Origin: Collinsella sp. AM17-1
GTDB lineage: Bacteria > Actinomycetota > Coriobacteriia > Coriobacteriales > Coriobacteriaceae
Assembly: GCF_003470665.1 (NCBI RefSeq)
Contig: NZ_QRJZ01000012.1
Coordinates: 1-62,559 of the forward strand
Direction of reading: 5' to 3'
Length of the DNA: 62,559 bases
The notes beneath the pieces were generated by a model. That model was given only the letters and a program-made list of their open reading frames with translations, was not told the DNA's origin and did not search any database. Below are positions 35,520 through 44,620 of this stretch, one piece after another (the first letter of the stretch is position 1; each line of letters starts with the position of its first letter). The translations under genes and the position numbers were made by a program.

Positions 35520-38500
35520 ATGTTCGAGAAGCGGCTCTTCTCCCTGGTTCCGCAGGCAACGCCCTACATTATGGCAAGCGTCCTGTTTAAGTGGATCGCG
35601 CTCATGGCAAACATCACGGTGATGTGGGTGCTTGCGCGCATCTTGGGCGGCATCGTCACGGACGGCCTTTCCGCCGCGCTCGCCGTCGATGCCCTCGCAC
35701 AGGCGGCCCTGCCGCTCGCCGCCGCCATCATCGTGCGCGCCGCCTCCATCTACCTGGCCCAACGCGCCGGCGACAAGGCCGCGTTCGAGGCCGTCCGCCG
35801 CGTGCGCTCGTTCGTCTACGACAAGCTCACCGCACTCGGCCCCTCCTACACCGAGACCGTCCCCACCGCCGAGGCCGTCCAGACCAGCGTCGAGGGCGCC
35901 ACGCAACTCCAGGTGTACTTTGGCGGCTACCTGCCGCAGCTCTTCTTTGCCGGCTTGACACCCATCACGCTGTTTGTACTGCTCGTGGGCCAGGCGGGTC
36001 TTCCCGCCGCGCTGCTGCTCGCCTGCGTTCCGATCATCCCCGTCTCCATTATGATGGTCATGCGCAACGCCAAAAAGATCGGTGCCGAGTACTGGGGCAG
36101 CTATGTCGATCTTGGCGGCATGTTCCTGGAGGCCGTGCAGGGTCTCACCACCCTTAAGGTCTACCAGGCCGATCGAAGCTGGCACGAGCGCATCAACGCC
36201 GAGTCCAAGCGTTTCCGCACAGCGACCATGCACCTGCTGGTGATGCAGCTGCGCTCCATTTGCGTTATGGACCTGGTCGTCTATATGGGCGCCGCGCTCG
36301 GCATTATCGTGGCCGCACTGCAGCTCGCCACGGGCAAGATCGGCTTTGAGGCTACCTTCCTCATCGTCTTTCTGTCACAGGAGTTCTTTTTGCCTATGCG
36401 CCGCCTGGGATCGCTGTTCCACACGGCCATGAACGGCATGGCCGCCTCGCGCCGCATGTTTGGCATTTTGGATACGCCCGAGCCCGAGCGCGGCGATGTT
36501 GAGCTTGATGGTCGCGGCGATATCGAGCTCGCAGGCGTGAGCTATGCCTACGGCGACCGCACCGTGCTGGACAGCGCCAGCGCGACCATTGCGCACGGCT
36601 CGCTCGTGGCACTCGTGGGCGAAAGCGGCGGCGGCAAGTCCACGCTCGCGGGGATTATCGCGGGCCGCAAGGACGCCTACCGCGGCAGCGTGCGCATTGG
36701 CGGCGTCGAGCTGCGCGATGTCACGGCCGCCTCACTCATGCGCGCCGTCACGCTGGTGCCCACCAACGGCTACCTGTTTGCCGGCACCCTGCGCGACAAC
36801 CTGCTGCTCGCCCAGCCCAACGCCACCGACACCGAGCTTTTGCGCGCGCTCGACCGCACGCGCGTGGCGGCCTTTGTGCGGGCCAACGGCGGGCTCGACA
36901 TGGTGATTAACGAGGGTGGCACCAACCTTTCGGGCGGCCAGCGCCAGCGCGTGTGCATGGCCCGCGCCCTGCTGCACGACTCGCCGATCTATGTGTTTGA
37001 CGAGGCTACGAGCAACGTCGATGCCGCAAGCGAGGCCGCGATCGGCGAGGTCATCGCGTCGCTTGCCGGCGGGCACACTGTAATTGTGGTGGCACACCGC
37101 CTGTCGACGATCGTGGACGCCGATCAGATCCTGGTGCTGGAACGCGGCCGCATTGCCGAGCACGGGACTCACGGCGAGCTCTTGGCCGCCGCGGGCGCCT
37201 ATGCGCGCATGTGGAACAGCCAGGAGCAGCTCTCGGCATATGCGTATGCAGAGGGTGATGCTGAGGATGCCGGCGCGGTTGAGGCTGTTGACGGCAGCGC
37301 CGCCTGTGCCGATGGCCTCAACGGTACTAGTTCGTCTTCCGCTGCCGCGGCGCCTGACTCCGGCCGCGCCCGTCGCTCGGCGCCGTCCATCATGTGGCGC
37401 ATGATGGGGCTCGTCCGACCGCTTGCCGGCTGGCTTGTGCTAGCCGTCGCGCTGGGCAGCATCGGCATGCTCACCGCCGCGTTCGTGCCGGCCTTTGGCG
37501 CCCTTGGCCTTATGGCCGCGCTGGGCCGCAACGCCTTGGGGCTTGGTCTTATCGCAGCATGCGCGGCCTGCGCCGCCTGCGGCATCGCGCGCGGGCCGCT
37601 CCACTACGGCGAGCAGCTCTGCAACCATTACATCGCATTCCGTCTGCTCGCACACATTCGCGACCTGGTGTTTGGCGCCCTGCGCCAGCTCGCCCCCGCC
37701 AAGCTCGAGGGCCGCGGCAAGGGCGAACTCGTGAGCCTGGTCACCTCGGATATCGAGCTGCTCGAGGTCTTCTACGCGCACACCATCTCGCCCATTGCTA
37801 TAGCTCTGGTCTGCACCGTTGTGTTTGAGGGCTTTTTGCTGGCTGTGAGCCCCGAGCTCGCGGGCATCGCGCTCGTGGCCTACGCGGTCCTGGGCGTGCT
37901 GCTGCCCCTGACCTCGGCCAAGGCATGCGGCACCACCGGCCGCCAGAGCCGCGAGGGCGCCGGTAAGCTGGGCGCCTTTGTACTCGACAGTCTGCGCGGC
38001 GCGGGCGAGACCATCCAGTTTGCCGGTGGCACCGATCGCAGCCGTGCCCTGGGCAAGCTGACCGAGCAAGTCGGCGCCGTGGACGCGCGCCTCAAGCGCC
38101 GCCAGGCGGTCAGCGAGGCCGCAGCCGATGCGCTTATTCTTGTGGCTAATCTGGTGATGCTCGGGCGTGCGCTGCAGCTGGTGGCTGCGGGAACGATTGA
38201 CTTTGCCGCAGCGTTTGTCGCCGTCTTTACCTTTGTGTCGTCGTTTGGCTCGGTGATGGCCGTGAGCCGCCTGGGCGCCTCACTGCAGGAGACGCTCGCC
38301 TCGGGCGCACGCGTGCTCGATTTGCTCGACGAGCAGCCCCAGTGCGCCGAGGTCGCCGATGGACAGAACGTTGAGTTTGCCGGCGCCGCAGCCGAGCATG
38401 TGAGCTTTAGCTATGCGGGCGGCGTGGACGCGGGCGGTGCGGGCGCCACAGAGCAGGCCGCGAACGACACCGCTGCGAGTCTCATCCTCGACGACGTGAC

Positions 38501-39086
38501 CTGCACCTTTGCGCCCGGCACCATGACCTGCATCATGGGGCGCTCGGGCTCGGGCAAGTCGACGCTGCTTAAGCTGCTCATGCGTTTTTGGGACCCCGCA
38601 GCTGGCACCATCACGGTGAGCGGCATCGATGCCCGCCACATCAACACGGCGAGCCTGCGCAGCCACGAGGCCTATATGACCCAGGACACACATCTGTTCT
38701 GCGGCACCGTACGCGAGAATCTGCTGGTTGCGCACGCCAGCGCCACCGATGCCGAGCTGCTCGACGCTTGCCGCTCCGCTTCGCTTACCGCCCTCATCGA
38801 CCGCCTGCCGCAGGGTCTCGACACGCCCGTTGCCGAGCTGGGCGACTCGCTTTCGGGCGGCGAGCGCCAGCGCATCGGCCTTGCGCGCATCTTCCTCAAC
38901 GGCGCACCCTTCATCTTGCTCGACGAGCCCACCAGCGCACTCGACGCTCTCAACGAGGCAGCCGTAATGCAGGCCGTTGACGAGCTCAAGCGCCGCGGCA
39001 AGACCATTGTGCTCGTAAGCCACCGTGCCAGCACCTGCGCGTTTGCCGATTGCTCGCTTTCGGTCGAGCACGGGAGGCTGAGCTAA
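35520..39086 (+). CDS. cydDC: fused thiol/heme-linked ABC exporter CydDC
   Basis: 1188 aa with two complete ABC half-transporters in one chain: a CydD-like half (membrane helices about 15-300, Walker A VGESGGGKST, signature NLSGGQRQR, Walker B YVFDEATS) and a CydC-like half (from about 620, Walker A MGRSGSGKST, signature SLSGGERQR, ILLDEPTSALD). The halves are joined by an Ala/Ser/Asp-rich linker (about 575-625). In E. coli CydDC exports cysteine and glutathione and supports cytochrome bd assembly. AGGAGG precedes the ATG. The stop overlaps the next start (TAATG). Confidence 0.93.
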   Translation: MFEKRLFSLVPQATPYIMASVLFKWIALMANITVMWVLARILGGIVTDGLSAALAVDALAQAALPLAAAIIVRAASIYLAQRAGDKAAFEAVRRVRSFVYDKLTALGPSYTETVPTAEAVQTSVEGATQLQVYFGGYLPQLFFAGLTPITLFVLLVGQAGLPAALLLACVPIIPVSIMMVMRNAKKIGAEYWGSYVDLGGMFLEAVQGLTTLKVYQADRSWHERINAESKRFRTATMHLLVMQLRSICVMDLVVYMGAALGIIVAALQLATGKIGFEATFLIVFLSQEFFLPMRRLGSLFHTAMNGMAASRRMFGILDTPEPERGDVELDGRGDIELAGVSYAYGDRTVLDSASATIAHGSLVALVGESGGGKSTLAGIIAGRKDAYRGSVRIGGVELRDVTAASLMRAVTLVPTNGYLFAGTLRDNLLLAQPNATDTELLRALDRTRVAAFVRANGGLDMVINEGGTNLSGGQRQRVCMARALLHDSPIYVFDEATSNVDAASEAAIGEVIASLAGGHTVIVVAHRLSTIVDADQILVLERGRIAEHGTHGELLAAAGAYARMWNSQEQLSAYAYAEGDAEDAGAVEAVDGSAACADGLNGTSSSSAAAAPDSGRARRSAPSIMWRMMGLVRPLAGWLVLAVALGSIGMLTAAFVPAFGALGLMAALGRNALGLGLIAACAACAACGIARGPLHYGEQLCNHYIAFRLLAHIRDLVFGALRQLAPAKLEGRGKGELVSLVTSDIELLEVFYAHTISPIAIALVCTVVFEGFLLAVSPELAGIALVAYAVLGVLLPLTSAKACGTTGRQSREGAGKLGAFVLDSLRGAGETIQFAGGTDRSRALGKLTEQVGAVDARLKRRQAVSEAAADALILVANLVMLGRALQLVAAGTIDFAAAFVAVFTFVSSFGSVMAVSRLGASLQETLASGARVLDLLDEQPQCAEVADGQNVEFAGAAAEHVSFSYAGGVDAGGAGATEQAANDTAASLILDDVTCTFAPGTMTCIMGRSGSGKSTLLKLLMRFWDPAAGTITVSGIDARHINTASLRSHEAYMTQDTHLFCGTVRENLLVAHASATDAELLDACRSASLTALIDRLPQGLDTPVAELGDSLSGGERQRIGLARIFLNGAPFILLDEPTSALDALNEAAVMQAVDELKRRGKTIVLVSHRASTCAFADCSLSVEHGRLS

Positions 39087-39508
39087 TGGCGCGCCCGGTC
39101 GACACGCCGGAGCTGGCGCGCAAACGTGCACGCGAGGCCCAGATGGTGTCGCAGATGATTGCACTGTGGTGCCGCGGGCATCATCGCGGCGGCCACGAGG
39201 GTAAGCAGGCTCCCAACGGCGAAAAGCCCACTCGCGTCAAACTCGGGCTCCGAACCGTTACGCTCTGCCCCGAATGCGCCGAGCTGCAGAAATACGCCAT
39301 CGCGCGCATTGAGCACTGCCCGCACATGGGCACCAAGACATTTTGCTCGGCCTGTCCTTCGCATTGTTACCGGCCTGCCATGCGCGAGAAGATCCGCGAG
39401 GTCATGCGCTGGTCGGGACCGCGTATGATCCGCTATCGTCCCGTCACCGCCGTGCGGCACGCGATTATAACCGTGCAGTCCAAACGAGCGGCGACACGAA
39501 GCAAGTAG
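39086..39508 (+). CDS. YgbA-like 'nitrous oxide-stimulated promoter' family protein
   Basis: 140-aa small cytoplasmic protein. The conserved Cys-rich core is clear: LCPECAELQKYAIARIEHCPHMGTK, then FCSACPSHCYRPAMRE, then REVMRWSGPRMIRYRP. In E. coli the homologue is induced by nitric oxide; the Cys set could bind metal. It is coupled to cydDC by a one-base overlap. The longer frame from 39050 is only the cydDC shadow. Confidence 0.87.
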   Translation: MARPVDTPELARKRAREAQMVSQMIALWCRGHHRGGHEGKQAPNGEKPTRVKLGLRTVTLCPECAELQKYAIARIEHCPHMGTKTFCSACPSHCYRPAMREKIREVMRWSGPRMIRYRPVTAVRHAIITVQSKRAATRSK

Positions 39509-39550
39509 TCGCCGGCGCCGGCACGCGCTGCCCCGCCCCTCGCCCTCGTC

Positions 39551-39620
39551 TCAAACGTGTACGTCAGCCTCCAAACATGTCATTTTTTGCAGCTTTTGGA
39601 GGCTGACGTACACATTTTAG
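39551..39620. repeat. flanking inverted repeat, right copy
   Basis: CAAACGTGTACGTCAGCCTC CAAA (39552-39575) pairs with TTTGGAGGCTGACGTACACA TTTT (39595-39618), loop CATGTCATTTTTTGCAGC. Same orientation as the copy at 35241-35310; together they bracket cydDC and the YgbA-like gene. Confidence 0.8.
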
Positions 39621-39740
39621 AGCGAGGCCGCACCGCGCGCCGCGCAGCCTTTCCAATCGATTTCGACCCCCGGCGTGCGCGGCGTGTTGAGAGCTGCACC
39701 ATTACAATGGAGCGGATTCACCAAATGCAAAGGAGTCGCC

Positions 39741-40652
39741 ATGCCCGCCTGCCCGCTGGTCGATTGCCACACCCATACTTCGTTTTCGGACGGCCATGCC
39801 TCGTTCGAGGACAACGTCCGTGCCGCTGCTGCCGCCGGCTGCCGCGTCATGGTCTCGACCGACCACCTTACCCTGCCCGCCAGTATGGATGCTAACTGCG
39901 AGGTGCAGGTCGTCGAGGGCGACTTGCCGGCACATCGTTTGGCCTTTGAGGACGCCCGCAAACTCGCCGCGCAGATTGCGCCGGAGCTCACCTTTATCTA
40001 CGGTTTTGAATGCGATTGGTACGAGGGCTGCGAGCCCTTGGTAGAGCACTGGTCCCAGGGCGCCGTCGTACGTCTGGGCAGCGTGCACTGGATTGGCAAC
40101 CCGGACGATATTGCGGCAGGCGCCGCGGGCACGGCAGGGACAGAGGACGTCGCGCGCCCCGATACACCCGATTCCCTTTGCGGTTGGATCGACGACGATA
40201 CCAACTTGCATGTTTGGGAAAACTTAGGCGTGCGCGGCGTGTGGGAGTGCTACGTCGACGACTGGTGCCGTGCTTGCGAAAGCTCACTCAACTTTGACGC
40301 GATGGCCCATCCCGACCTGGTCATGCGCTTTTCGAAGGACGGCTTTGCACCCGACTTTGACCCCGCGCCGTTTTGGGAGCAGATGGCCGAATGCGCCCAC
40401 GATACGGGTCGCCGCGTTGAGGTCTCGACCGCCGCACCGCGCAAGGGGCTCGACGATTACTACCCCGCGACCGGGCTGTTGCGCCGCTTCGCCCATGCCG
40501 AGGTGCCCATCACCTTTGGCTCGGACGCGCACCGCGCCTGCGACATCTGCTGGAACATCCGCGAGGCCCAGGCCCACGCCTACGACTGCGGCTACCGGGC
40601 CTTCGATATCCCCCACCCCACCGGCGAATGGGAATCCACGCCCCTCGCCTAA
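39741..40652 (+). CDS. hisK: PHP-domain histidinol-phosphatase
   Basis: 303 aa. Metal ligands of the PHP fold are visible: DCHTHTSFSDGHASFED, VSTDHLTLP, YGFECDWYEG, SVHWIG, AHPDLVMRF and GSDAHRA. It converts histidinol phosphate to histidinol, filling the step missing from HisB here, which has only the dehydratase domain. It converges on hisE from the opposite strand. AAAGGAG precedes the ATG at 39741. An insert rich in Ala/Gly (AAGAAGTAGTEDVA) is present mid-protein. Confidence 0.85.
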   Translation: MPACPLVDCHTHTSFSDGHASFEDNVRAAAAAGCRVMVSTDHLTLPASMDANCEVQVVEGDLPAHRLAFEDARKLAAQIAPELTFIYGFECDWYEGCEPLVEHWSQGAVVRLGSVHWIGNPDDIAAGAAGTAGTEDVARPDTPDSLCGWIDDDTNLHVWENLGVRGVWECYVDDWCRACESSLNFDAMAHPDLVMRFSKDGFAPDFDPAPFWEQMAECAHDTGRRVEVSTAAPRKGLDDYYPATGLLRRFAHAEVPITFGSDAHRACDICWNIREAQAHAYDCGYRAFDIPHPTGEWESTPLA

Positions 40653-40685
40653 CTAGTCGTTTAAGAACGTCCCCAATGACTAGTG
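40651..40685 (+). repeat. dispersed palindromic repeat, copy 2
   Basis: AACTAGTCGTTTAAGAACGT followed by CCCCAATGACTAGT. It is the reverse complement of the element at 20251-20286 with few changes. It covers the ends of hisK and hisE, so it could act between two converging genes. Confidence 0.5.
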
Positions 40686-40997
40686 GCGGCGGGCGTTGAG
40701 TTCGCCGGCCAGTTCGTCGAGGGTGATGCCGTAGCGCTCGAGCGTCACGAGCAGGTGGTAGATCAGGTCGCCGGCCTCGTAGCGGATGTGATCGTGGTCG
40801 TTATCCTTGCAGGCCATGATCACCTCGCTCGCCTCCTCGGCAAGCTTCTTGAGAAGCTCGTCCTCGACGTCGGTCAGCAGACGCGCGGTATAGCTCTCCT
40901 GCGGCGATGCGTCGCGACGACTGTGAATCACCTCGGCCAGTCCCGTCAGCGTCTCACCGATGTTTCCCGGCTGCACGTTAGCTGTTCTGACTCCCAT
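40680..40997 (-). CDS. hisE: phosphoribosyl-ATP pyrophosphatase HisE
   Basis: 105 aa, second step of histidine synthesis (PR-ATP to PR-AMP). It shows the MazG-like helical motif KKLAEEASEVIMACKD, and YEAGDLIYHLLVTLERYGI. Last gene of the his operon. HisE and HisI are separate proteins here, not fused. Confidence 0.95.
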   Translation of the reverse strand: MGVRTANVQPGNIGETLTGLAEVIHSRRDASPQESYTARLLTDVEDELLKKLAEEASEVIMACKDNDHDHIRYEAGDLIYHLLVTLERYGITLDELAGELNARRH

Positions 40998-41012
40998 GGT
41001 TATTTCCTCTCG

Positions 41013-41240
41013 TTACTGCAGCGTAAAGTAGGTACCGGCCTCATCGAACCGAGGCTTTGCGCCCTTTTTCTCAAAGAACTCGACGATGACGGCATGGGCC
41101 TCATCGAGCCTTTCCTTCTCGGCCTCGAGCCAAAGCGACTGCGCCCCGCAGGCATCAGTCAGGTGCACGCGGCATGGCACGCCCGCGCGGAGGAGCTCGG
41201 TGTTGCATTCGGCGACCTCGAACGGCGTCACGACTTTCAT
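41013..41240 (-). CDS. small RDAC-like protein inside the his operon
   Basis: 75 aa, predicted alpha/beta, no membrane segment. It contains [17 protein letters not shown] and [13 protein letters not shown]. It resembles the short RDAC-family proteins known from anaerobes, which have no assigned function. Its ATG overlaps the hisI stop by 4 nt (ATGA) and hisE follows 15 nt later, so it is translated with the pathway enzymes. No catalytic motif is evident. Confidence 0.75.
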   Translation of the reverse strand: MKVVTPFEVAECNTELLRAGVPCRVHLTDACGAQSLWLEAEKERLDEAHAVIVEFFEKKGAKPRFDEAGTYFTLQ

Positions 41241-41578
41241 CGCACTCCCCCTTCCACGCGCTTAAAGAAGCAGGTACGGTTGCCGGTATGGCAGGCCGGG
41301 CCCGGTGAGTCCACCTTGACCAGCAGCGTATCGCTATCGCAGTCGGCCCAGAGCTCCTTGACCTCCTGCATGTTGCCACTCGTCGCGCCCTTGTTCCAGA
41401 GCTCCTGACGGCTGCGACTCCAAAACCACGTGGTCCCGGTCTTGAGCGTCAGCCCCACCGATTCCTCGTTCATCCAAGCAACCATAAGCACCTCACCGGT
41501 GTCATGCTGCTGAACCACGCAAGGAATCAGCCCGCGGGCGTCGTATTTAAGCTCGGTAGCATTTATTACCTCAGTCAT
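41237..41578 (-). CDS. hisI: phosphoribosyl-AMP cyclohydrolase HisI
   Basis: 113 aa, third step of histidine synthesis. Zinc and Mg ligands are in [20 protein letters not shown] and GNRTCFFKR; the [21 protein letters not shown] core is complete. Two ATGs follow GGGAGAA; the second (41578) is used. The upstream frame to 41716 crosses hairpin element D and is rejected. Confidence 0.95.
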   Translation of the reverse strand: MTEVINATELKYDARGLIPCVVQQHDTGEVLMVAWMNEESVGLTLKTGTTWFWSRSRQELWNKGATSGNMQEVKELWADCDSDTLLVKVDSPGPACHTGNRTCFFKRVEGGVR

Positions 41579-41620
41579 CATTTCTCCCAAGTAACAAACG
41601 AAATCCCACAGGTCGGCGAG

Positions 41621-41719
41621 GGTTGTCCAGGTGCCGCAGGTTGCCGCGAAAGAGGAGCGACGCGTACTTTGGTACGCGAGCGACGGTTTGAGCGGCAAGA
41701 TGCGGTGCCTGGGCAAGCC
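41621..41719 (-). repeat. branched hairpin element D, between hisF and hisI
   Basis: The arms 41621-41647 (GGTTGTCCAGGTGCCGCAGG...) and 41692-41719 (...TGCGGTGCCTGGGCAAGCC) pair. Inside are CGAAAGAGGAGCG, the inner stem CGCGTAC/GTACGCG (41661-41667, 41672-41678) and CGACGGTTTGAG. It starts 6 nt after the hisF stop codon and is the only long gap inside the his operon, so it may separate the two parts of the transcript. Confidence 0.7.
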
Positions 41720-41725
41720 GTAGCA

Positions 41726-42508
41726 CTAGAAGTCCAGCCTCACAGGGATGCCTTGGCTGGCCATATACTCCTTCACCTGGCGAATGCTGAAAGTTCCAAA
41801 GTGAAAGACGCTGGCCGCCAGCACGGCATCGGCCTCGCCCTCGATCACGCCCTCGGCAAAATGCTCGAGCGTGCCCACGCCGCCGCTTGCGATCACCGGG
41901 ATCGGCACCGCGCGCGCCACGGCGCGGGTGAGTGCCAGGTCGAAGCCAGCCTTGGTGCCGTCGCGATCCATGCTGGTGAGCAAGATCTCACCGGCGCCGC
42001 GACGAGCCGCTTCCTCGGCCCACGCCACCGCATCGATACCCGTGGCGTTGCGACCGCCCGCCGTGAAGACCTCCCACTTGTCGGCATCCGGCTGACCGGG
42101 CAGGCCCACGCGCTTGGCATCAATCGCCACGACCACGGCCTGGCTGCCAAACGCCGCGGCGGCCTGGCTGATCAACGACGGATCGCGCACGGCGGCAGAG
42201 TTAAGCGACACCTTGTCGGCACCGGCGGCAACCATGGTTCGCATGCCCGCCAAGTCGCGGAAACCGCCGCCCACGGTATAGGGAATAGCGAGCTCCTCGG
42301 CCGCGTGCGCCGCCATCTCGATGGTCGTCGCGCGGTTGTCGCTCGTCGCGGTAATGTCCAGGAAGACGACCTCGTCTGCACCCTCGCGGTCGTAGGCGCG
42401 CGCCAGCTCCACCGGGTCGCCAGCATCGCGCAGGCTCACAAAGTTGACGCCCTTGACCACGCGGCCGTCCTTAACATCCAGACAGGGAATCACGCGTTTG
42501 GCAAGCAT
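41726..42508 (-). CDS. hisF: imidazole glycerol phosphate synthase cyclase subunit HisF
   Basis: 260-aa TIM barrel that makes IGP and AICAR using ammonia from HisH. Catalytic Asp in [15 protein letters not shown] and in VVAIDAKRV; phosphate-binding TVGGGFRD and [12 protein letters not shown]. Length and motifs are normal. AICAR released here feeds PurH, also in this window. Confidence 0.97.
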   Translation of the reverse strand: MLAKRVIPCLDVKDGRVVKGVNFVSLRDAGDPVELARAYDREGADEVVFLDITATSDNRATTIEMAAHAAEELAIPYTVGGGFRDLAGMRTMVAAGADKVSLNSAAVRDPSLISQAAAAFGSQAVVVAIDAKRVGLPGQPDADKWEVFTAGGRNATGIDAVAWAEEAARRGAGEILLTSMDRDGTKAGFDLALTRAVARAVPIPVIASGGVGTLEHFAEGVIEGEADAVLAASVFHFGTFSIRQVKEYMASQGIPVRLDF

Positions 42509-42511
42509 GGG

Positions 42512-43255
42512 CTACTCCTTCCCTCGGGCGGCGGCCAACGCCTGGGCCAGCGTAAAGTTGCCCTCGTAGAGCGCACGACCGGTAATGGCACCCTCGATGG
42601 CATCCTCGCCCACCGCGGCCAGTGCGCGGATATCGTCGAGCGTCGAGATGCCGCCCGAAGCCACGACGGGAAAGCCCGCGACCTCGGCCACATGGCGATA
42701 CGCCGCCACGTCGATGCCCGTCTGCATGCCATCGCGCGCGATGTCGGTATACACCAGATGCTTAAAGCCCAGCTCGGTGAGCTGCGCCACGGCGTCGTCG
42801 AGCGCCACACCCGCGCCGTCGCGCCAACCATTCACCTTGACCTGGCCGTCACGGGCGGCAATGTCTGCCACCAGTAACTCGCCAAAGCCTTGCGCCGCCA
42901 CCTCGGCAAATCCCGGCTCGGTCACGAGCACCGTGCCTAGCGCGATGCGACGCGCGCCGTAGCCGGCCAGCTCGTCGATGCGCGCGAGCGAACGAACGCC
43001 GCCGCCCACGTCCGCGGACAGACCGTCGACGCCGCAGATGGCCTTAATCGCTGCCAAGTTGGCAGCGCACGCGTCTTCGTCCTCGCCAAAGGCAGCGGAC
43101 AGGTCGACGACGTGCACCCAGCTCGCGCCCTGCTCGGCAAAGGAGCGGGCAACGGCCACGGGGTCGTCAGAATACACCTTACAGCGGCTCCGGTCGCCGC
43201 GCTCCAGGCGCACGACCTTGCCGCCGATCAAATCGATTGCGGGAAACAGAATCAT
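42512..43255 (-). CDS. hisA: ProFAR isomerase HisA
   Basis: 247-aa TIM barrel, Amadori rearrangement of ProFAR to PRFAR. Shows FPAIDLIGGKVVRLERGD, DVGGGVRSL and VYTDIARDGMQTG, with phosphate-binding VVASGGISTLDDI. ATG overlaps the hisH stop by 4 nt; hisF starts 3 nt after its stop. Confidence 0.96.
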   Translation of the reverse strand: MILFPAIDLIGGKVVRLERGDRSRCKVYSDDPVAVARSFAEQGASWVHVVDLSAAFGEDEDACAANLAAIKAICGVDGLSADVGGGVRSLARIDELAGYGARRIALGTVLVTEPGFAEVAAQGFGELLVADIAARDGQVKVNGWRDGAGVALDDAVAQLTELGFKHLVYTDIARDGMQTGIDVAAYRHVAEVAGFPVVASGGISTLDDIRALAAVGEDAIEGAITGRALYEGNFTLAQALAAARGKE

Positions 43256-43953
43256 CGGCCGGCCCCCTCGACGATGCTCACGAAGTTCTTAAGGATGCGC
43301 TGACCCAGCGCAGAGGATTTCTCGGGATGGAACTGGCAGCCCCACACGTTGCCGTGGCGCACGATGCACGGGAAGCTCCGTGTATAGTGCGTGCGCGCCA
43401 ACACATCGGCGGCATCGACGTCGTCGGCCACCGCGTAGCTGTGAGTGAAATACATGTTGGCGCCCTCGGCAAAACCGGCAAGCAACGGATCGGCCGCACC
43501 GGCGGGCGTCATGCGCGCCTGGTCCCAGCCCACGTGCGGGACCTTCAGACGGCTCGACTCCAGGTGCGTGCACGAGCCACGCATGATGCCCAGGCCATCG
43601 ACCCAGGGACCACCGGCCTGCTCGGAGGCATCGTCGTCCGCGTCCGCGTCCTCGTTCGCAGGCACGCCCTCGTTGCCGCGCTCAAAAAACAGCTGAAGGC
43701 CCAGGCAGATGCCGAGCAGCGGAGTTCCGGCGGCAACGGCATCGAGCACGGCCACCTCCTCGCCGCTCTGACGCATAAAGGCGATCGCGTCATAGAACGC
43801 ACCCACGCCCGGGATGACCAGGCCGTCGGCGTTGCGGATCTGCTCCGGATCGTCCGACGTGCAGGCGGCAGCACCGGCGCGCGCAAGCCCGCGCACGACG
43901 CTCGACAAGTTGCCCTTGTGGTAGTCGACCACCACGATCTTCGGTTCGCCCAC
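43252..43953 (-). CDS. hisH: imidazole glycerol phosphate synthase amidotransferase HisH
   Basis: 233-aa class I glutamine amidotransferase. Catalytic Cys in LLGICLGLQLFFERG and His/Glu in GCQFHPEKSSALG. An acidic insert (NEDADADDDASEQAGG) makes it about 25 residues longer than most. The start is a GTG at 43953 after GAGGGG; the longer frame to 44298 overlaps hisB and is non-coding. Confidence 0.94.
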   Translation of the reverse strand: MGEPKIVVVDYHKGNLSSVVRGLARAGAAACTSDDPEQIRNADGLVIPGVGAFYDAIAFMRQSGEEVAVLDAVAAGTPLLGICLGLQLFFERGNEGVPANEDADADDDASEQAGGPWVDGLGIMRGSCTHLESSRLKVPHVGWDQARMTPAGAADPLLAGFAEGANMYFTHSYAVADDVDAADVLARTHYTRSFPCIVRHGNVWGCQFHPEKSSALGQRILKNFVSIVEGAGR

Positions 43954-44032
43954 GCGACCCCTCCACTTCTCATCATCCAAAACCACCACAAAGAGGACAG
44001 GCATCTTCGTGGTGGTTTTACCCTTGTGACGG

Positions 44033-44620
44033 TTACAGCGAGCCCTTGGTGCTGGGGATACCCTGCACGCGGGGATCGAGCTCGCAGGCGTGGCGCATCG
44101 TGCGGCCCACGGCCTTAAAGGCGGCCTCGATAATGTGATGCGAGTTACCGCCCGCCAGTTCGCGAACGTGCAGCGTGAGCTTGGCATCGCGCGCGAAGGC
44201 GTAGAAGAACTCGACGGCCAGCTCGGTATCAAAGCTGCCCACGCGCTCGGTGGGCACGGGCAGCTCGCAGTAGGCCTGCCCGCGGCCCGAAATATCAACG
44301 GCGGCCATCACGAGCGTCTCGTCCATGGCAATCGCCGCGTCGGCAAAGCGCGTAATGCCCGCCTTGTCGCCCAGCGCCTGGCAAAACGCCTCGCCCAGCA
44401 CGATACCCGTGTCCTCGACGGTGTGGTGCGCATCGACCTCCACGTCGCCCACCGCGTGCACCGTCAGATCGAACAGACCATGGCGGCCAAAAGCGTTGAG
44501 CATGTGGTCGAAAAACGGCGCGCCGGTCGAGATATCGCACACGCCGCTTCCGTCCAGGTCGAGCTTTACGACAATGTCGGTCTCGCCCGTCTTGCGGGTC
44601 ACCTCGGCATAGCGGTCCAT
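44033..44620 (-). CDS. hisB: imidazoleglycerol-phosphate dehydratase HisB
   Basis: 195 aa, dehydratase only, no phosphatase domain. The two metal-binding repeats VDAHHTVEDTGIVLG and GNSHHIIEAAFKAVGR are intact, as is GAPFFDHMLNAFGRHG. hisC ends immediately before its start (TAGATG). The 79 nt to hisH hold no gene. Confidence 0.97.
   Translation of the reverse strand: MDRYAEVTRKTGETDIVVKLDLDGSGVCDISTGAPFFDHMLNAFGRHGLFDLTVHAVGDVEVDAHHTVEDTGIVLGEAFCQALGDKAGITRFADAAIAMDETLVMAAVDISGRGQAYCELPVPTERVGSFDTELAVEFFYAFARDAKLTLHVRELAGGNSHHIIEAAFKAVGRTMRHACELDPRVQGIPSTKGSL

Noticed and set aside
35208..39606. Conserved short peptides in the two repeats flanking cydDC
   Set aside because: The shared reading frames follow from the repeat being nearly identical DNA; there is no ribosome site and the stem-loop constraint explains conservation.
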